This document shows positions 35,373 to 43,409 of a DNA stretch of 64,000 bases, piece after piece (within the stretch, counting starts at the first letter, position 1; the number at the start of each line of letters is the position of its first letter). The DNA is from Variibacter gotjawalensis (GTDB lineage: Bacteria; Pseudomonadota; Alphaproteobacteria; Rhizobiales; Xanthobacteraceae), in contig NZ_AP014946.1 of NCBI RefSeq assembly GCF_002355335.1, positions 2,743,501-2,807,500 of the forward strand, given 5' to 3'. A program made the translations under genes and the position numbers. A model generated the notes under the pieces. The model was not told the origin of the DNA and searched no databases. It saw only the letters and a program-made list of their open reading frames with translations.

Positions 35373-36311
35373 ATGTCCGAGTCACCCCGCATTGTTTCTT
35401 TGCTGCCGAGCGCGACCGAGATCGTCGTTGCGCTCGGTTTTCAAGACAACCTCGTCGGCCGCTCGCACGAGTGCGATTTTCCGCCCGAGATCGAGCGCCT
35501 GCCACCCGTCAGCTCGACCAAACTCAAGCAGGGTCTGGCATCCGGCGAGATCGACAAACGCGTCAAGGAAATCGTCGAGTCCGGGCTCTCGGTTTACGAC
35601 GTTGACGCCGGACTGCTGCGCGACCTCAAGCCCGACTTCATCGTCACGCAGACGCAATGCGCAGTCTGCGCCGTGACGCCGCGCGATCTGGACGACGCTG
35701 TCTGTGAATGGACCGGCCTTGCGCCGCGCATTCTCTCCGTCGAGCCGAACGATCTCGGCGATGTCTGGGGCGACATCCGCCGCGTCGGCGATGCGCTCGG
35801 CGTCCGCGATCGTGCCGAGGCCGTCGTTGCCGACTTGCAGGCGAGGCTCGTGGCTCTTAATCGACGCGTTGCCGGCGCCGAGCGCCCACGCGTTGCCGCG
35901 ATCGAGTGGATCGATCCATTGATGGCGGGCGGCAATTGGATGCCGGAGCTCATCCAAATCGCGGGTGGCGAAAGCCTCTTCGCGCATGCGGGCCAGCATT
36001 CCCCCTACATGGCGTGGGACGCTCTCGTCGCGTCCGATCCGGAAGTCATCCTGGTCCTGCCGTGCGGCTTCCGCATCGATCAGGCGCTGCGCGATCTTCC
36101 CGCGCTGACGAACCGTCCCGAGTGGTCGTCACTCCGCGCCGTGCGCGACGGCCGCGTCGCGATCATCGACGGTCATCATTACTTTAATCGGCCGGGACCG
36201 CGTCTCGTCGAGTCGGCCGAAATCATCGCCGAGGTTTTCCATCCGGACCGCGTCGACTTCGGTCACCGCGGCACAGGCTGGATTTCGCTGCAGACGGCGC
36301 TCGCCGCTTAG
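35373..36311 (+). CDS. BtuF-like cobalamin/siderophore-binding protein, no signal peptide
   Basis: 312 residues. RIVSLLPSATEIVVALG and LVGRSHECDFPPE at the start, HSPYMAWDALVASDPEVI in the C-terminal lobe are hallmarks of the class III binding-protein fold (BtuF, TroA-like). No export signal is present and no BtuC or BtuD gene is nearby, so it is a cytosolic relative of uncertain ligand. Cobalamin binding is a family inference only. Followed by a palindromic element. Confidence 0.85.
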   Translation: MSESPRIVSLLPSATEIVVALGFQDNLVGRSHECDFPPEIERLPPVSSTKLKQGLASGEIDKRVKEIVESGLSVYDVDAGLLRDLKPDFIVTQTQCAVCAVTPRDLDDAVCEWTGLAPRILSVEPNDLGDVWGDIRRVGDALGVRDRAEAVVADLQARLVALNRRVAGAERPRVAAIEWIDPLMAGGNWMPELIQIAGGESLFAHAGQHSPYMAWDALVASDPEVILVLPCGFRIDQALRDLPALTNRPEWSSLRAVRDGRVAIIDGHHYFNRPGPRLVESAEIIAEVFHPDRVDFGHRGTGWISLQTALAA

Positions 36312-36335
36312 GTCTACGAGGCCGGATTGAGACCC

Positions 36336-36446
36336 GTAGCCCGGATGAGCAACGCGAAGCGTTCGCGATATCCGGGAGCGGCACTTGCGGCTTCCCGGAT
36401 GTCGTTCGGCGACCACGCTGCGCGCGCCGCCTCACTCATCCGGGCT
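36336..36446. repeat. Palindromic intergenic element, family A, copy 1
   Basis: Ends gtagcccggatgagc and ctcatccgggctac are inverted repeats; the interior holds a further dyad around cgcgatatccggga. A related copy in inverted orientation is at 59908-60032. It is REP/MITE-like, with no coding potential, between the BtuF-like and DUF3617 genes. Confidence 0.85.
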
Positions 36447-36452
36447 ACAAAA

Positions 36453-36995
36453 TTAGAGTCCGAGCATCGGCGCGAGTTGCTTGAGCTGCTTGATGTTCAT
36501 CTTCGGCAGCCCCTGCATCTGAATGTCACCCGGCACCATGCCGCCACCGCACGTCGCGGCGACCCAACGGCCGGCTTGCGTCATCTGCATCGGTTGCGGG
36601 CCAGACGGCATGCCGGGCGCGCTCATCGTGGTCGTACCGTCGATCTTCACATTGTAGGCGGATTGAAAATCACCCGAGATGATGGTGCGGGTCGTGCTCG
36701 CGACCGGACCCACCTTGCACGTTGCGTCGATGACGATGTTGCCGGCCTCGCGCTTCATTTCGAAACGCTGGCATTTGTCCTTGCCCATGCGAAGGCCGAA
36801 CTCCATCAACTCCTTGTCGGTCGCCGCGTCGATGCAAGCCTGCATCGCCATCGCGGGAGCGCCCGCAGGCTTCTGCGACTCGATCTTGACCTCCCACTGG
36901 CCGGGCTTACGCGGCGGCAGATCGAGCGCCTGCGCCGATGCGAACGATACGGTGCCGGCAAGCGCAAAGGCCATCGTGAGAGCGGTGCGGATCAT
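36453..36995 (-). CDS. DUF3617 secreted protein
   Basis: 180 residues. Signal peptide MIRTALTMAFALAGTVSFA, ending ASAQ, then PPRKPGQWEVKIES, a CIDAATDKELM segment, and CKVGPVASTTRTIISGDFQS, matching DUF3617. The family is periplasmic, of unknown function. The protein is methionine-rich between about residues 120 and 170 (SAPGMPSGPQPMQMTQ), which might bind metal but is only suggestive. Confidence 0.85.
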   Translation of the reverse strand: MIRTALTMAFALAGTVSFASAQALDLPPRKPGQWEVKIESQKPAGAPAMAMQACIDAATDKELMEFGLRMGKDKCQRFEMKREAGNIVIDATCKVGPVASTTRTIISGDFQSAYNVKIDGTTTMSAPGMPSGPQPMQMTQAGRWVAATCGGGMVPGDIQMQGLPKMNIKQLKQLAPMLGL

Positions 36996-37052
36996 GAGAA
37001 CTCCGATTCGATTTCAGCGGCAGTCTAGCCCGCAAGATGGCCGCAATACGCC

Positions 37053-38030
37053 TTATTCAACCGTGATCTTGGCGTCGCGGGCGACCTTGCCGAACTTCTC
37101 GTATTCGGACTGGGTCAGCGCCTCCAGCTCCGCTGCGGACGAACTTTTCGGATTGAACCCGGCCTGCGAGAGTTTGTCCTTCACTTCAGCCAGGCCCAGC
37201 GCCTCGACGAAAGCGGCATTGAGCGCTGCCGTAACGGCGGGCGGCATCTTCGCCGGACCGTAGACGCCGAACCACGGCTCGACCGCGTAACCCGGCAGGC
37301 CGGCCTCCGCGACGGTCGGAACGTCGGGCAGGGCGGGCGAGCGCGCCGAGCTGGCGACCGCGAGCGCCGTTAGTTTGCCGGCTTTGATATGCGGCAGCGA
37401 CGCCGGCAGGTTGTCGAACATCGCGCCGAGGTGACCGCCCAGCATGTCGTTGATGCCGGGCGCGCTGCCGCGATACGCGACATGCGTCATCTGCGTTCCG
37501 GTCATCTGCGCGAACAGTACTCCGGCGAGATGCATCGACGTGCCGTTGCCGGCGGTGCCGTATTGCAAGCCCGGATTGGCTTTCGCGTGGGCGATGAACT
37601 CCGCGACGTTTTTCACCGGAACGCTCGGCCCGACTTCGAGCACGATCGTCGAGGTGCCGAGCAGGCTCACGGCGGTGAAGTCCTTGCGCGGATCGAACGG
37701 CACGGCCTTGTAGATGTGCGGGTTGAGCGCATTGGTCGAGATCGCGCCGAAGCCGATCGTGTGCCCGTCCGGCTCAGCCTTCGCGACGGCATCCATGCCG
37801 ATATTGCCGCCGGCGCCCGGCCGGTTCTCGACGACGACCGGCTGGCCGAGCTTCGCGCCGACTTTCTCGCCGACGACTCGCGCGACGAGGTCCGTCGTTC
37901 CGCCCGCGAGATACGGCACGACGAAGCGGATCGGCTTCGTCGGGTAACTCTGAGCGAAACTTTTCGTCGCGATGAAGGGCGAGAGCGAAAGCGCAGCAAC
38001 GACTGTGCGGCGCGAGAGGCGAGAAGACAT
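37053..38030 (-). CDS. Bug/TctC-family periplasmic solute-binding protein
   Basis: 325 residues. Twin-arginine-like signal MSSRLSRRTVVAALSLS, then IRFVVPYLAGGTTDLVAR and VVVENRPGAGGNIGMDAV, the two ligand loops of the family. No TctAB partners. It is divergent, 166 bp apart, from genes for a two-subunit thiamine-diphosphate decarboxylase, so it may bring in the 2-oxoacid or a precursor, an inference from context. Confidence 0.92.
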   Translation of the reverse strand: MSSRLSRRTVVAALSLSPFIATKSFAQSYPTKPIRFVVPYLAGGTTDLVARVVGEKVGAKLGQPVVVENRPGAGGNIGMDAVAKAEPDGHTIGFGAISTNALNPHIYKAVPFDPRKDFTAVSLLGTSTIVLEVGPSVPVKNVAEFIAHAKANPGLQYGTAGNGTSMHLAGVLFAQMTGTQMTHVAYRGSAPGINDMLGGHLGAMFDNLPASLPHIKAGKLTALAVASSARSPALPDVPTVAEAGLPGYAVEPWFGVYGPAKMPPAVTAALNAAFVEALGLAEVKDKLSQAGFNPKSSSAAELEALTQSEYEKFGKVARDAKITVE

Positions 38031-38196
38031 GGCAAAACCCCGGCTTGTTCTTATTCCGCCGAACTTGCCGATTTATCGGCGCGGCGCAACCGGCGGCTTG
38101 CCGCATGGCGCATCCGCCATGCATTGCGGCGCATTGTATCTCGCCACGAACGCGTCCTATCATCGCCCAACAACAAGAACCGGGAGGCGAACAGCG

Positions 38197-38763
38197 TTGC
38201 CGAGTCCAGCGATCAATCCGGACACCAAAGCCGCATTCACGGCGGGGTGGCCCGACAAACTGCATGCCCTCCTCAAGAGCTACGACGTCAAGCAAGTCGC
38301 TTACGTGCCGGACGCCGGACACACGCAGCTCATCCGTCATTGTCTCGCCGACAAGGAGATGAAAACCGTCCGCCTTACGACGGAAGAAGAAGGCATCGGG
38401 CAACTGATGGGCGCGTGGCTCGGCGGCGAGCGCGGCGTTCTGCTGATGCAATCGAGCGGCGTCGGCAACTGCATCAACATGCTGTCGCTCTCGACCGTGT
38501 GCCACATCCCGTTGCTGATGATCGTCACGATGCGCGGCGAGTTCGGCGAGTTCAATCCGTGGCAAATCCCGATGGGGCAAGGCACGCGCGCCGCGCTCGA
38601 AGCCGTCGGCACGATCGTGCTGCGCGCCGACACGGCGGAGAGCCTGCCTGACGTGGTTCAGGCCGCCGCGAAGCTTGCATTCAATTCGAGCCGTCCAGTC
38701 GCGGCGCTGATCGGCCAGAACGTGCTCGGCGCGAAGGACTTCAAGGAGCTGACCAAGGGATGA
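38197..38763 (+). CDS. Thiamine-diphosphate enzyme, PYR-domain subunit (ComD-like)
   Basis: 188 residues. It matches the N-terminal PYR half of sulfopyruvate/phosphonopyruvate decarboxylases: VAYVPDAGHTQLIRH and the TPP-activating glutamate in TTEEEGIGQLMGAWLGG. No ATG fits; TTG at 38197 has a strong GGGAGG site ten bases upstream, so it is the start. The stop overlaps the next start as ATGA (38760), so the two subunits are translationally coupled. The true substrate is unknown. Confidence 0.85.
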   Translation: MPSPAINPDTKAAFTAGWPDKLHALLKSYDVKQVAYVPDAGHTQLIRHCLADKEMKTVRLTTEEEGIGQLMGAWLGGERGVLLMQSSGVGNCINMLSLSTVCHIPLLMIVTMRGEFGEFNPWQIPMGQGTRAALEAVGTIVLRADTAESLPDVVQAAAKLAFNSSRPVAALIGQNVLGAKDFKELTKG

Positions 38764-39359
38764 CAAAAGGATCGAACCTGCTCCGCCGCCGGGCGGTGGT
38801 CGGCGAATTGCTGCGCGATCGCGGCGATCTGCTGTGCATCGCGGGGCTTGGCGCCTCTGCTTGGGACGTCACCGCCGCGGGCGATCATCCGCGCACGATG
38901 CCGCTTTGGGGCGGCATGGGCGGCGCCGCCATGATTGGGCTCGGGCTCGCTCTGGCGCAGCCGAAGGAGCGCGTCACCGTGATTACGGGCGACGGCGAGA
39001 TGCTGATGGGGATCGGCTCGCTTGCCACCATCGCGGTGCAGAAGCCGAAGAACCTCTCCGTCATCGTGCTCGACAACGAGCACTACGGAGAAACCGGCAT
39101 GCAGGAGACCCACACGCGCTTTGGGGTGGACCTGGTCGGCATGGCCAAGGCGGCCGGGTTCCCGGACACGCGGCTGGTCCAGACCACCGACGAGGTTAAG
39201 AAACTCCGCGATGCGGTGCACAACGGCGAGGGACCTTTATTCGCGGTCGTTAAGATCGATCCTGAGAAATTGCCGCTGGTTTTGCCGCCAAGTGAAGGAG
39301 CGCACTTGAAAAATCGGATGCGTGAGGCGATCCTGGGCGCGGAGGCGCACCTGGCTTGA
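38760..39359 (+). CDS. Thiamine-diphosphate enzyme, PP-domain subunit (ComE-like)
   Basis: 199 residues. The TPP/Mg2+ motif GDGEMLMGIGSLATIA continuing to VLDNEHYGE (GDG to N, about 28 residues) is intact, and LWGGMGGAAMIGLGLALAQ is a family segment. With the preceding PYR subunit it makes one complete decarboxylase-type enzyme acting on a 2-oxo acid; sulfopyruvate, phosphonopyruvate or similar are possibilities. Cytosolic. The pair starts 166 bp from the divergent Bug gene. Confidence 0.87.
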   Translation: MTKGSNLLRRRAVVGELLRDRGDLLCIAGLGASAWDVTAAGDHPRTMPLWGGMGGAAMIGLGLALAQPKERVTVITGDGEMLMGIGSLATIAVQKPKNLSVIVLDNEHYGETGMQETHTRFGVDLVGMAKAAGFPDTRLVQTTDEVKKLRDAVHNGEGPLFAVVKIDPEKLPLVLPPSEGAHLKNRMREAILGAEAHLA

Positions 39360-39391
39360 AGGCGGCCGTCACAAAGCTGCCGTCTACGAGT

Positions 39392-39416
39392 GGAACTGTT
39401 GCGTTATTGTCCCGTT
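39392..39416 (+). promoter_or_regulatory. Sigma-EcfG-type (general stress) promoter
   Basis: GGAAC (39392-39396), exactly 16 bases, then CGTT (39413-39416): a perfect match to the GGAAC-N16/17-CGTT consensus of alphaproteobacterial general stress sigma factors. It lies 43 bases before the start of the Arg/Tyr-rich secreted protein gene. Confidence 0.75.
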
Positions 39417-39459
39417 CGGGACAGGGGCGCGGCATAAAAAAGAACTGAGGAACAGGACT

Positions 39460-39768
39460 ATGCATAGACGATCTTTTCTCTCTGCACTCGTAGCACTGCC
39501 GGCCGTCGCGGCCTTCGCAGCTGCCGCGTCCAAGGCAGAAGCACTCGGGCTGACCGAGCAGGCACTCACGCCGACCCCGCACGAGCCGAAGACCGAAGCC
39601 GCTGCCGAACAGCAGCCGCAGGAAGTCGCCGCTGCCGAGCAGCCGATGGATGAAGTCTCGAGCCAGTACTACTACTATCGCCGCCGCCGCTATCGCCGTT
39701 ACTACGTGCGCCGCCGCTACTACGTCGTGCGCCGCCGCTACTGGCGCCGTCGTCGTTACTACTGGTAA
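39460..39768 (+). CDS. Small secreted Arg/Tyr-rich protein
   Basis: 102 residues. MHRRSFLSALVALPAVAAFA is a twin-arginine-like signal with cleavage near KAEA, then an acidic Glu/Ala/Gln linker and a striking C-terminal run of alternating arginine and tyrosine (from about residue 70 YYYYRRRRYRRYY to the end YYW). The basic aromatic tail could bind nucleic acid, polysaccharide or membranes. No known family. A perfect EcfG-type promoter and an aggaaca ribosome site precede it, arguing for a stress-induced envelope protein. Confidence 0.82.
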   Translation: MHRRSFLSALVALPAVAAFAAAASKAEALGLTEQALTPTPHEPKTEAAAEQQPQEVAAAEQPMDEVSSQYYYYRRRRYRRYYVRRRYYVVRRRYWRRRRYYW

Positions 39769-39784
39769 TCGGGCCGCGGTCTGA

Positions 39785-40462
39785 TCAGAGAATTCCCTCG
39801 CGGGCGAAAACGTCCGCGAGGCTTTCCCCCCGCCGAAGCGCTTCTTCGGTGCGGTTCTCTCCTTGAAGTTTCTCCGCAGCCGCCGCGAACACTTCGCGCT
39901 CTATCGCTTGCGGAATGATCACCACACCATCCGCATCGCCGAAGACAAGATCGTTCGTCCGCACATCGACGCCGGCGATCTGCACCGGCACGTCGATCGC
40001 GACGACTTCGCCGCGACCTTTCGAATCGAGCGGCGAGATGCCGCCGTGAAACACCGGAAAGCCCGCGACGCGAATGGCGCGGATATCGCGCACCTGTCCG
40101 TCGGTGAGACAACCCGCTGCACCGCGCGCGAGCGACGCGGTCGTTAGCAAACCTCCCCACGGCGCAATGCGACCCGAGCTTCCGCAGGCGAGCACGCAGA
40201 CATCGCCGGACTTGAGATCGTCGACGAGTTTGATCTCGAGCTCGTAGGGATTGCGATCCGTCGGCACGTCGTAGACGTCGCGATAGATGCCGGTGCGCGC
40301 GCGGCCGAACAGCACCGTCTCTTCGTCGAGCGGACGAATGCGCGACGGCAGCGCCTGATTGCGATGCCCGAGACTGTCGAGCACATCCGAGATCAGTGCG
40401 ACGAACATGTTCTCGCGGACGAAAGCCGTGAGGGCGGGGAGGTCTTTGGTGTCCGGCACCAT
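39785..40462 (-). CDS. RraA family protein (HMG aldolase-like)
   Basis: 225 residues. SDVLDSLGHRNQALPSRIRP, GLLTTASLARGAAGCLTDGQ with VRDI, and DLVFGDADGVVIIP define the RraA/4-hydroxy-4-methyl-2-oxoglutarate aldolase family, which cleaves hydroxy acids or inhibits RNase E. The motif GxxxRD-like GQVRDI suggests the aldolase side. It starts inside the stop of the M20 deacylase (TGATG), so both belong to one operon, presumably for carboxylate breakdown. Confidence 0.88.
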   Translation of the reverse strand: MVPDTKDLPALTAFVRENMFVALISDVLDSLGHRNQALPSRIRPLDEETVLFGRARTGIYRDVYDVPTDRNPYELEIKLVDDLKSGDVCVLACGSSGRIAPWGGLLTTASLARGAAGCLTDGQVRDIRAIRVAGFPVFHGGISPLDSKGRGEVVAIDVPVQIAGVDVRTNDLVFGDADGVVIIPQAIEREVFAAAAEKLQGENRTEEALRRGESLADVFAREGIL

Positions 40463-41745
40463 CAGATAGTCTCCGTGCCACACCACTCGGCGACGAACAA
40501 CGCCATCGCCTTGGTCGTATCCTTGACGGACTTGAGGCTGACGCGCTCGTCGTAGCCGTGCACGTTTTCGCCCTTGCAGCCGTAATTCAGCGTCGGAATT
40601 TTGTCGTAGAGCGCATAGACCCGCGCATCGAGATACGCGGTCGACACGCCGCGGCCGAGCGGCCGGCCGAACACGGCCTCATGCGCACGCCCGAGGGTCG
40701 CCTCGGCTTCGCTTCCGGGCTTCAGGCGATAGCCTTCGGCGAAGAAGCCGTTGAACGTGATCTTCGGCGGCGTGTTGGCGAAGGCTTTGTCGCTGCGCGC
40801 GAAGGCCGCGATGCGCTGCTCGATCTCGCGCGCCGCATCGGCCGCGTGCGTGCCGGGCAGGATCGAGATGCGGCAATCGACATGCGTCCAGCACGGCACG
40901 GACGATGCCCAATCGCCGCCGACAATTTTGCCGATGTTGAGATTGATCGGATGCGGATGATCCTTGAAATCCGGATCGTCGCTCTTCTTCGCGTTCCACT
41001 CTTCCTCGAGTTTGCGCAGCTCCGCGATGACACGGAACGCCTTGTCGATCGCGTTGACGCCGGTGCCCATGTCGCGCACGTGGACCGGATGGCCTTCGAC
41101 ATCGAGCGTGAACCACAGCACGCCTATATTCGCGCTGGTGACTTCCTCCGCCATCGGCTCCGGGATGAGCGCAGCGTCGGCCTTGTAGCCGCGCAGGTGA
41201 GTCATCAACGCGCCGTTACCGGTCGACTCTTCCTCGACCACGGACTGAACGTAGACGGTGCCGGCCGGGCGCACGCCGGCCCGGCGCAGCGCGTCGAGTG
41301 CGAAGATGTTGCCGGCGCAGCCCGCCTTCATGTCGCAGGCGCCGCGGCCATTCATCCAGTCGCCGTCGATCACCGGATCGAAGGGTCCATGCGTCCACAT
41401 CGCGGTCGGCCCGGTAGGCACGACGTCGACGTGGCCTTGCATGATCAGCGAGCGGCCAACGTCGTTCTTCGGCCGGTTGATGCCGACGACGATCGGCGCG
41501 TCCGAATGCGTGTCGGAAAATTTCGACCCGCCCGGATGCGCCGAGATCGCATCGCGATCCATCGCGAAGCGATCCATCGCCATACCGCGATCGCGCATCG
41601 CGCGGAACATGAAATCCTGCATCGTGTGCTCATTCCCGCGCGTCGACGGGTGGCGCACCATCTCCTGCGTAAAAGCAACTTGTTCGGAGAAGCCGTCTTC
41701 GACCGCTTGGATGATTTTGTCACGAAGGGCAGGCGAGAGTGTCAT
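40462..41745 (-). CDS. ArgE/DapE family deacylase (M20)
   Basis: 427 residues. LIMQGHVDVVPTGP, NGRGACDMKAG and VEEESTGNGAL carry the dinuclear zinc ligands and catalytic glutamate. The enzyme should deacylate an N-acyl amino acid or dipeptide in the cytosol. The stop overlaps the RraA start (TGATG). The combination with RraA hints at catabolism of an N-acylated hydroxy or amino acid; unproven. Shares a fold, but not close similarity, with the other M20 gene at 18285. Confidence 0.9.
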   Translation of the reverse strand: MTLSPALRDKIIQAVEDGFSEQVAFTQEMVRHPSTRGNEHTMQDFMFRAMRDRGMAMDRFAMDRDAISAHPGGSKFSDTHSDAPIVVGINRPKNDVGRSLIMQGHVDVVPTGPTAMWTHGPFDPVIDGDWMNGRGACDMKAGCAGNIFALDALRRAGVRPAGTVYVQSVVEEESTGNGALMTHLRGYKADAALIPEPMAEEVTSANIGVLWFTLDVEGHPVHVRDMGTGVNAIDKAFRVIAELRKLEEEWNAKKSDDPDFKDHPHPINLNIGKIVGGDWASSVPCWTHVDCRISILPGTHAADAAREIEQRIAAFARSDKAFANTPPKITFNGFFAEGYRLKPGSEAEATLGRAHEAVFGRPLGRGVSTAYLDARVYALYDKIPTLNYGCKGENVHGYDERVSLKSVKDTTKAMALFVAEWCGTETI

Positions 41746-41833
41746 GCGGAATTGGTCCTGGCTCGTTTGCCAGGACTGTGCCGGGTGGTGCCGCCGGGGT
41801 CAAATCGTCGAGTCCCCGCATCTCGCTTGAGCG

Positions 41834-42556
41834 CTATCGGATTTTCCAGAAGCGTTTTGCTTGCGCCACAAGAACGCTTGAGGCCTTGGGCGCGACGACG
41901 AGCGATCCCAGAAGCGGTCCGGGTTCTTGCTCGAGAGTTTCGGGCTTGCTCCAGGTACGCCCGCGATCCGGCGTCGACCACCGATAGATGCGCTTCACCT
42001 CGGCGCCGTTTCGCTCGAATGTGGCGCGCCCGATGAGGGCGCCTTTGCCGACCGCATCCACGTTGAAATCCGAAAAGTCGACGTATTCCCCGGCATACAC
42101 CGGGTCGTTGAGTTCGTCCGGAAACCGAATATCGGCGCACGCGATGCTGGTTAGGTCATCTTGCGCCGTCAGCACCGTGAAGCTTTGGCCCGGACCTTCG
42201 CGCGACAGCATCGAGAATACGATGACGGTGCCGGATTTCCGGTCGTAGCGCACAGCTTGAAGCCCTCCGCCGCTTTGGACACCGTACGCGCGCCAGTCAT
42301 TCCCGCGTTTGACTAGCAGCGACACGCCGCCCGCATCGACCGACGTTTGCAGCACCATGAAGGCGTTCTTGCCGACGGTGTCGCCCTCGTAGGATGCATC
42401 CTTCATCAGCGCGCGAGCCGATTTTTTCGTGAGCGTGATCTGCTTGCCGCATGTCCAATCGGCCGGACCGCTCGGCAAGTCGGAAGCGACGGCCGGGCTT
42501 GCGGCAGACGCAATCGCGACTGCAATGGTAACGGCCCAGATGGATCGGATGCGCAT
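41834..42556 (-). CDS. Secreted protein of unknown function
   Basis: 240 residues. Signal peptide MRIRSIWAVTIAVAIASAA, ending near AVAS. WTCGKQITLTKKSARALMKD follows, then beta-rich sequence; RIYRWSTPDRGRTWSKPE looks like a BNR/Asp-box (SxDxGxTW), suggesting a beta-propeller blade. Too short for a full propeller. It starts 3 bp after the GH19-like gene stop, so the two are co-expressed. Confidence 0.75.
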   Translation of the reverse strand: MRIRSIWAVTIAVAIASAASPAVASDLPSGPADWTCGKQITLTKKSARALMKDASYEGDTVGKNAFMVLQTSVDAGGVSLLVKRGNDWRAYGVQSGGGLQAVRYDRKSGTVIVFSMLSREGPGQSFTVLTAQDDLTSIACADIRFPDELNDPVYAGEYVDFSDFNVDAVGKGALIGRATFERNGAEVKRIYRWSTPDRGRTWSKPETLEQEPGPLLGSLVVAPKASSVLVAQAKRFWKIR

Positions 42557-42559
42557 CGT

Positions 42560-43171
42560 TCAAGCCGTCGTATACGAGATCGCGGCGTAAAAGCGTTTTG
42601 CGTGACCCTCGATGATCGTTGCCTTGTCAAGCCGGTTCACGATCCGCCGTGCATTGTACCAATCGTCGGCGGTCGTATTGAAGTAATCGGCGAGCTTCTT
42701 ACCCGTGAAGGTGCCGAGAACCATTCCGTCGAAAATGATCTTCGTGGCGACATCGAGCTGGAGCGCGAGATCGGGACTGCCGACGAGGTCGACGTTGAGG
42801 CGCGCTTTCCAATCCGTGTAGTTGGCCCGGCCGGTGAGCTGGACAAAGCCGCGACCCGGAAACTTCTTGCCGTCGCCGACTTCGGTATTGCCAAGCGCCG
42901 CCGCAAGTTGCGGGTTGTTGCCCGACTTGTCGTAGCGCTTCATGAAGTAAGCGTCGCTGCCGTATTCTTTGATCGGCTGCATCTTCTTGTCGACTTCGTG
43001 AAAGGCTGTGCCGAGCACGTAGGCGAGCCACCGATCGTCCTTCTTCGGATATTTCGTTTCCCAATAGTCGAGGAGGGCGCTCAATCCCTCGACCTGTTTG
43101 GCTTTCAGGGTGCCGCCGTAAAGATCGTTGCGGACTTGATCGAAGAAAAACTTCCGATTGATCGATGCCAT
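42560..43171 (-). CDS. GH19-like chitinase/endolysin-type hydrolase
   Basis: 203 residues from MASINRKFFFDQVRND. The segment VLGTAFHEVDKKMQPIKEYG carries the two glutamates expected for family 19 catalysis, and GRGFVQLTGRANYTDW is the substrate-binding motif. Members without a signal often serve as phage-type lysins or peptidoglycan hydrolases. Longer in-frame starts exist but lack similarity. Upstream ribosome site is weak. Paired with the secreted protein gene downstream. Confidence 0.8.
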   Translation of the reverse strand: MASINRKFFFDQVRNDLYGGTLKAKQVEGLSALLDYWETKYPKKDDRWLAYVLGTAFHEVDKKMQPIKEYGSDAYFMKRYDKSGNNPQLAAALGNTEVGDGKKFPGRGFVQLTGRANYTDWKARLNVDLVGSPDLALQLDVATKIIFDGMVLGTFTGKKLADYFNTTADDWYNARRIVNRLDKATIIEGHAKRFYAAISYTTA

Positions 43172-43357
43172 GAAATGTCCGTGCAAAAATATGCGATCGA
43201 AATGGGAGCGAGCCATATTCATTTGGGTTGTGAGATGCGGGGCTCCGGCAAATTGCGGGGCCGCTTCGTCGCCCATCAGTGCGGGCTCACTCCAATGCAA
43301 TGACGAATAAAAAGTAATATAATATCGCGACAGTATGGGACGGTGTTTTAGCGCGCA

Positions 43358-43383
43358 ACAAAAAAGCGCCGCAGCGGGCGCTT
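43358..43383 (-). terminator. Rho-independent terminator of thrS
   Basis: A stem (agcgcc 43365-43370 with ggcgct 43377-43382, six-base loop) is followed on the minus strand by TTTTTTG. It lies 27 bp after the thrS stop. Confidence 0.85.
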
Positions 43384-43409
43384 CCTTGCCGCGTACAAAT
43401 TGTCGCGTC

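Noticed and set aside
39661-39768. Possible CRISPR-like or microsatellite array at the repeated cgccgccgctac codons
   Set aside because: The repeats are in-frame Arg/Tyr codons of the small secreted protein, with no spacers of constant length.
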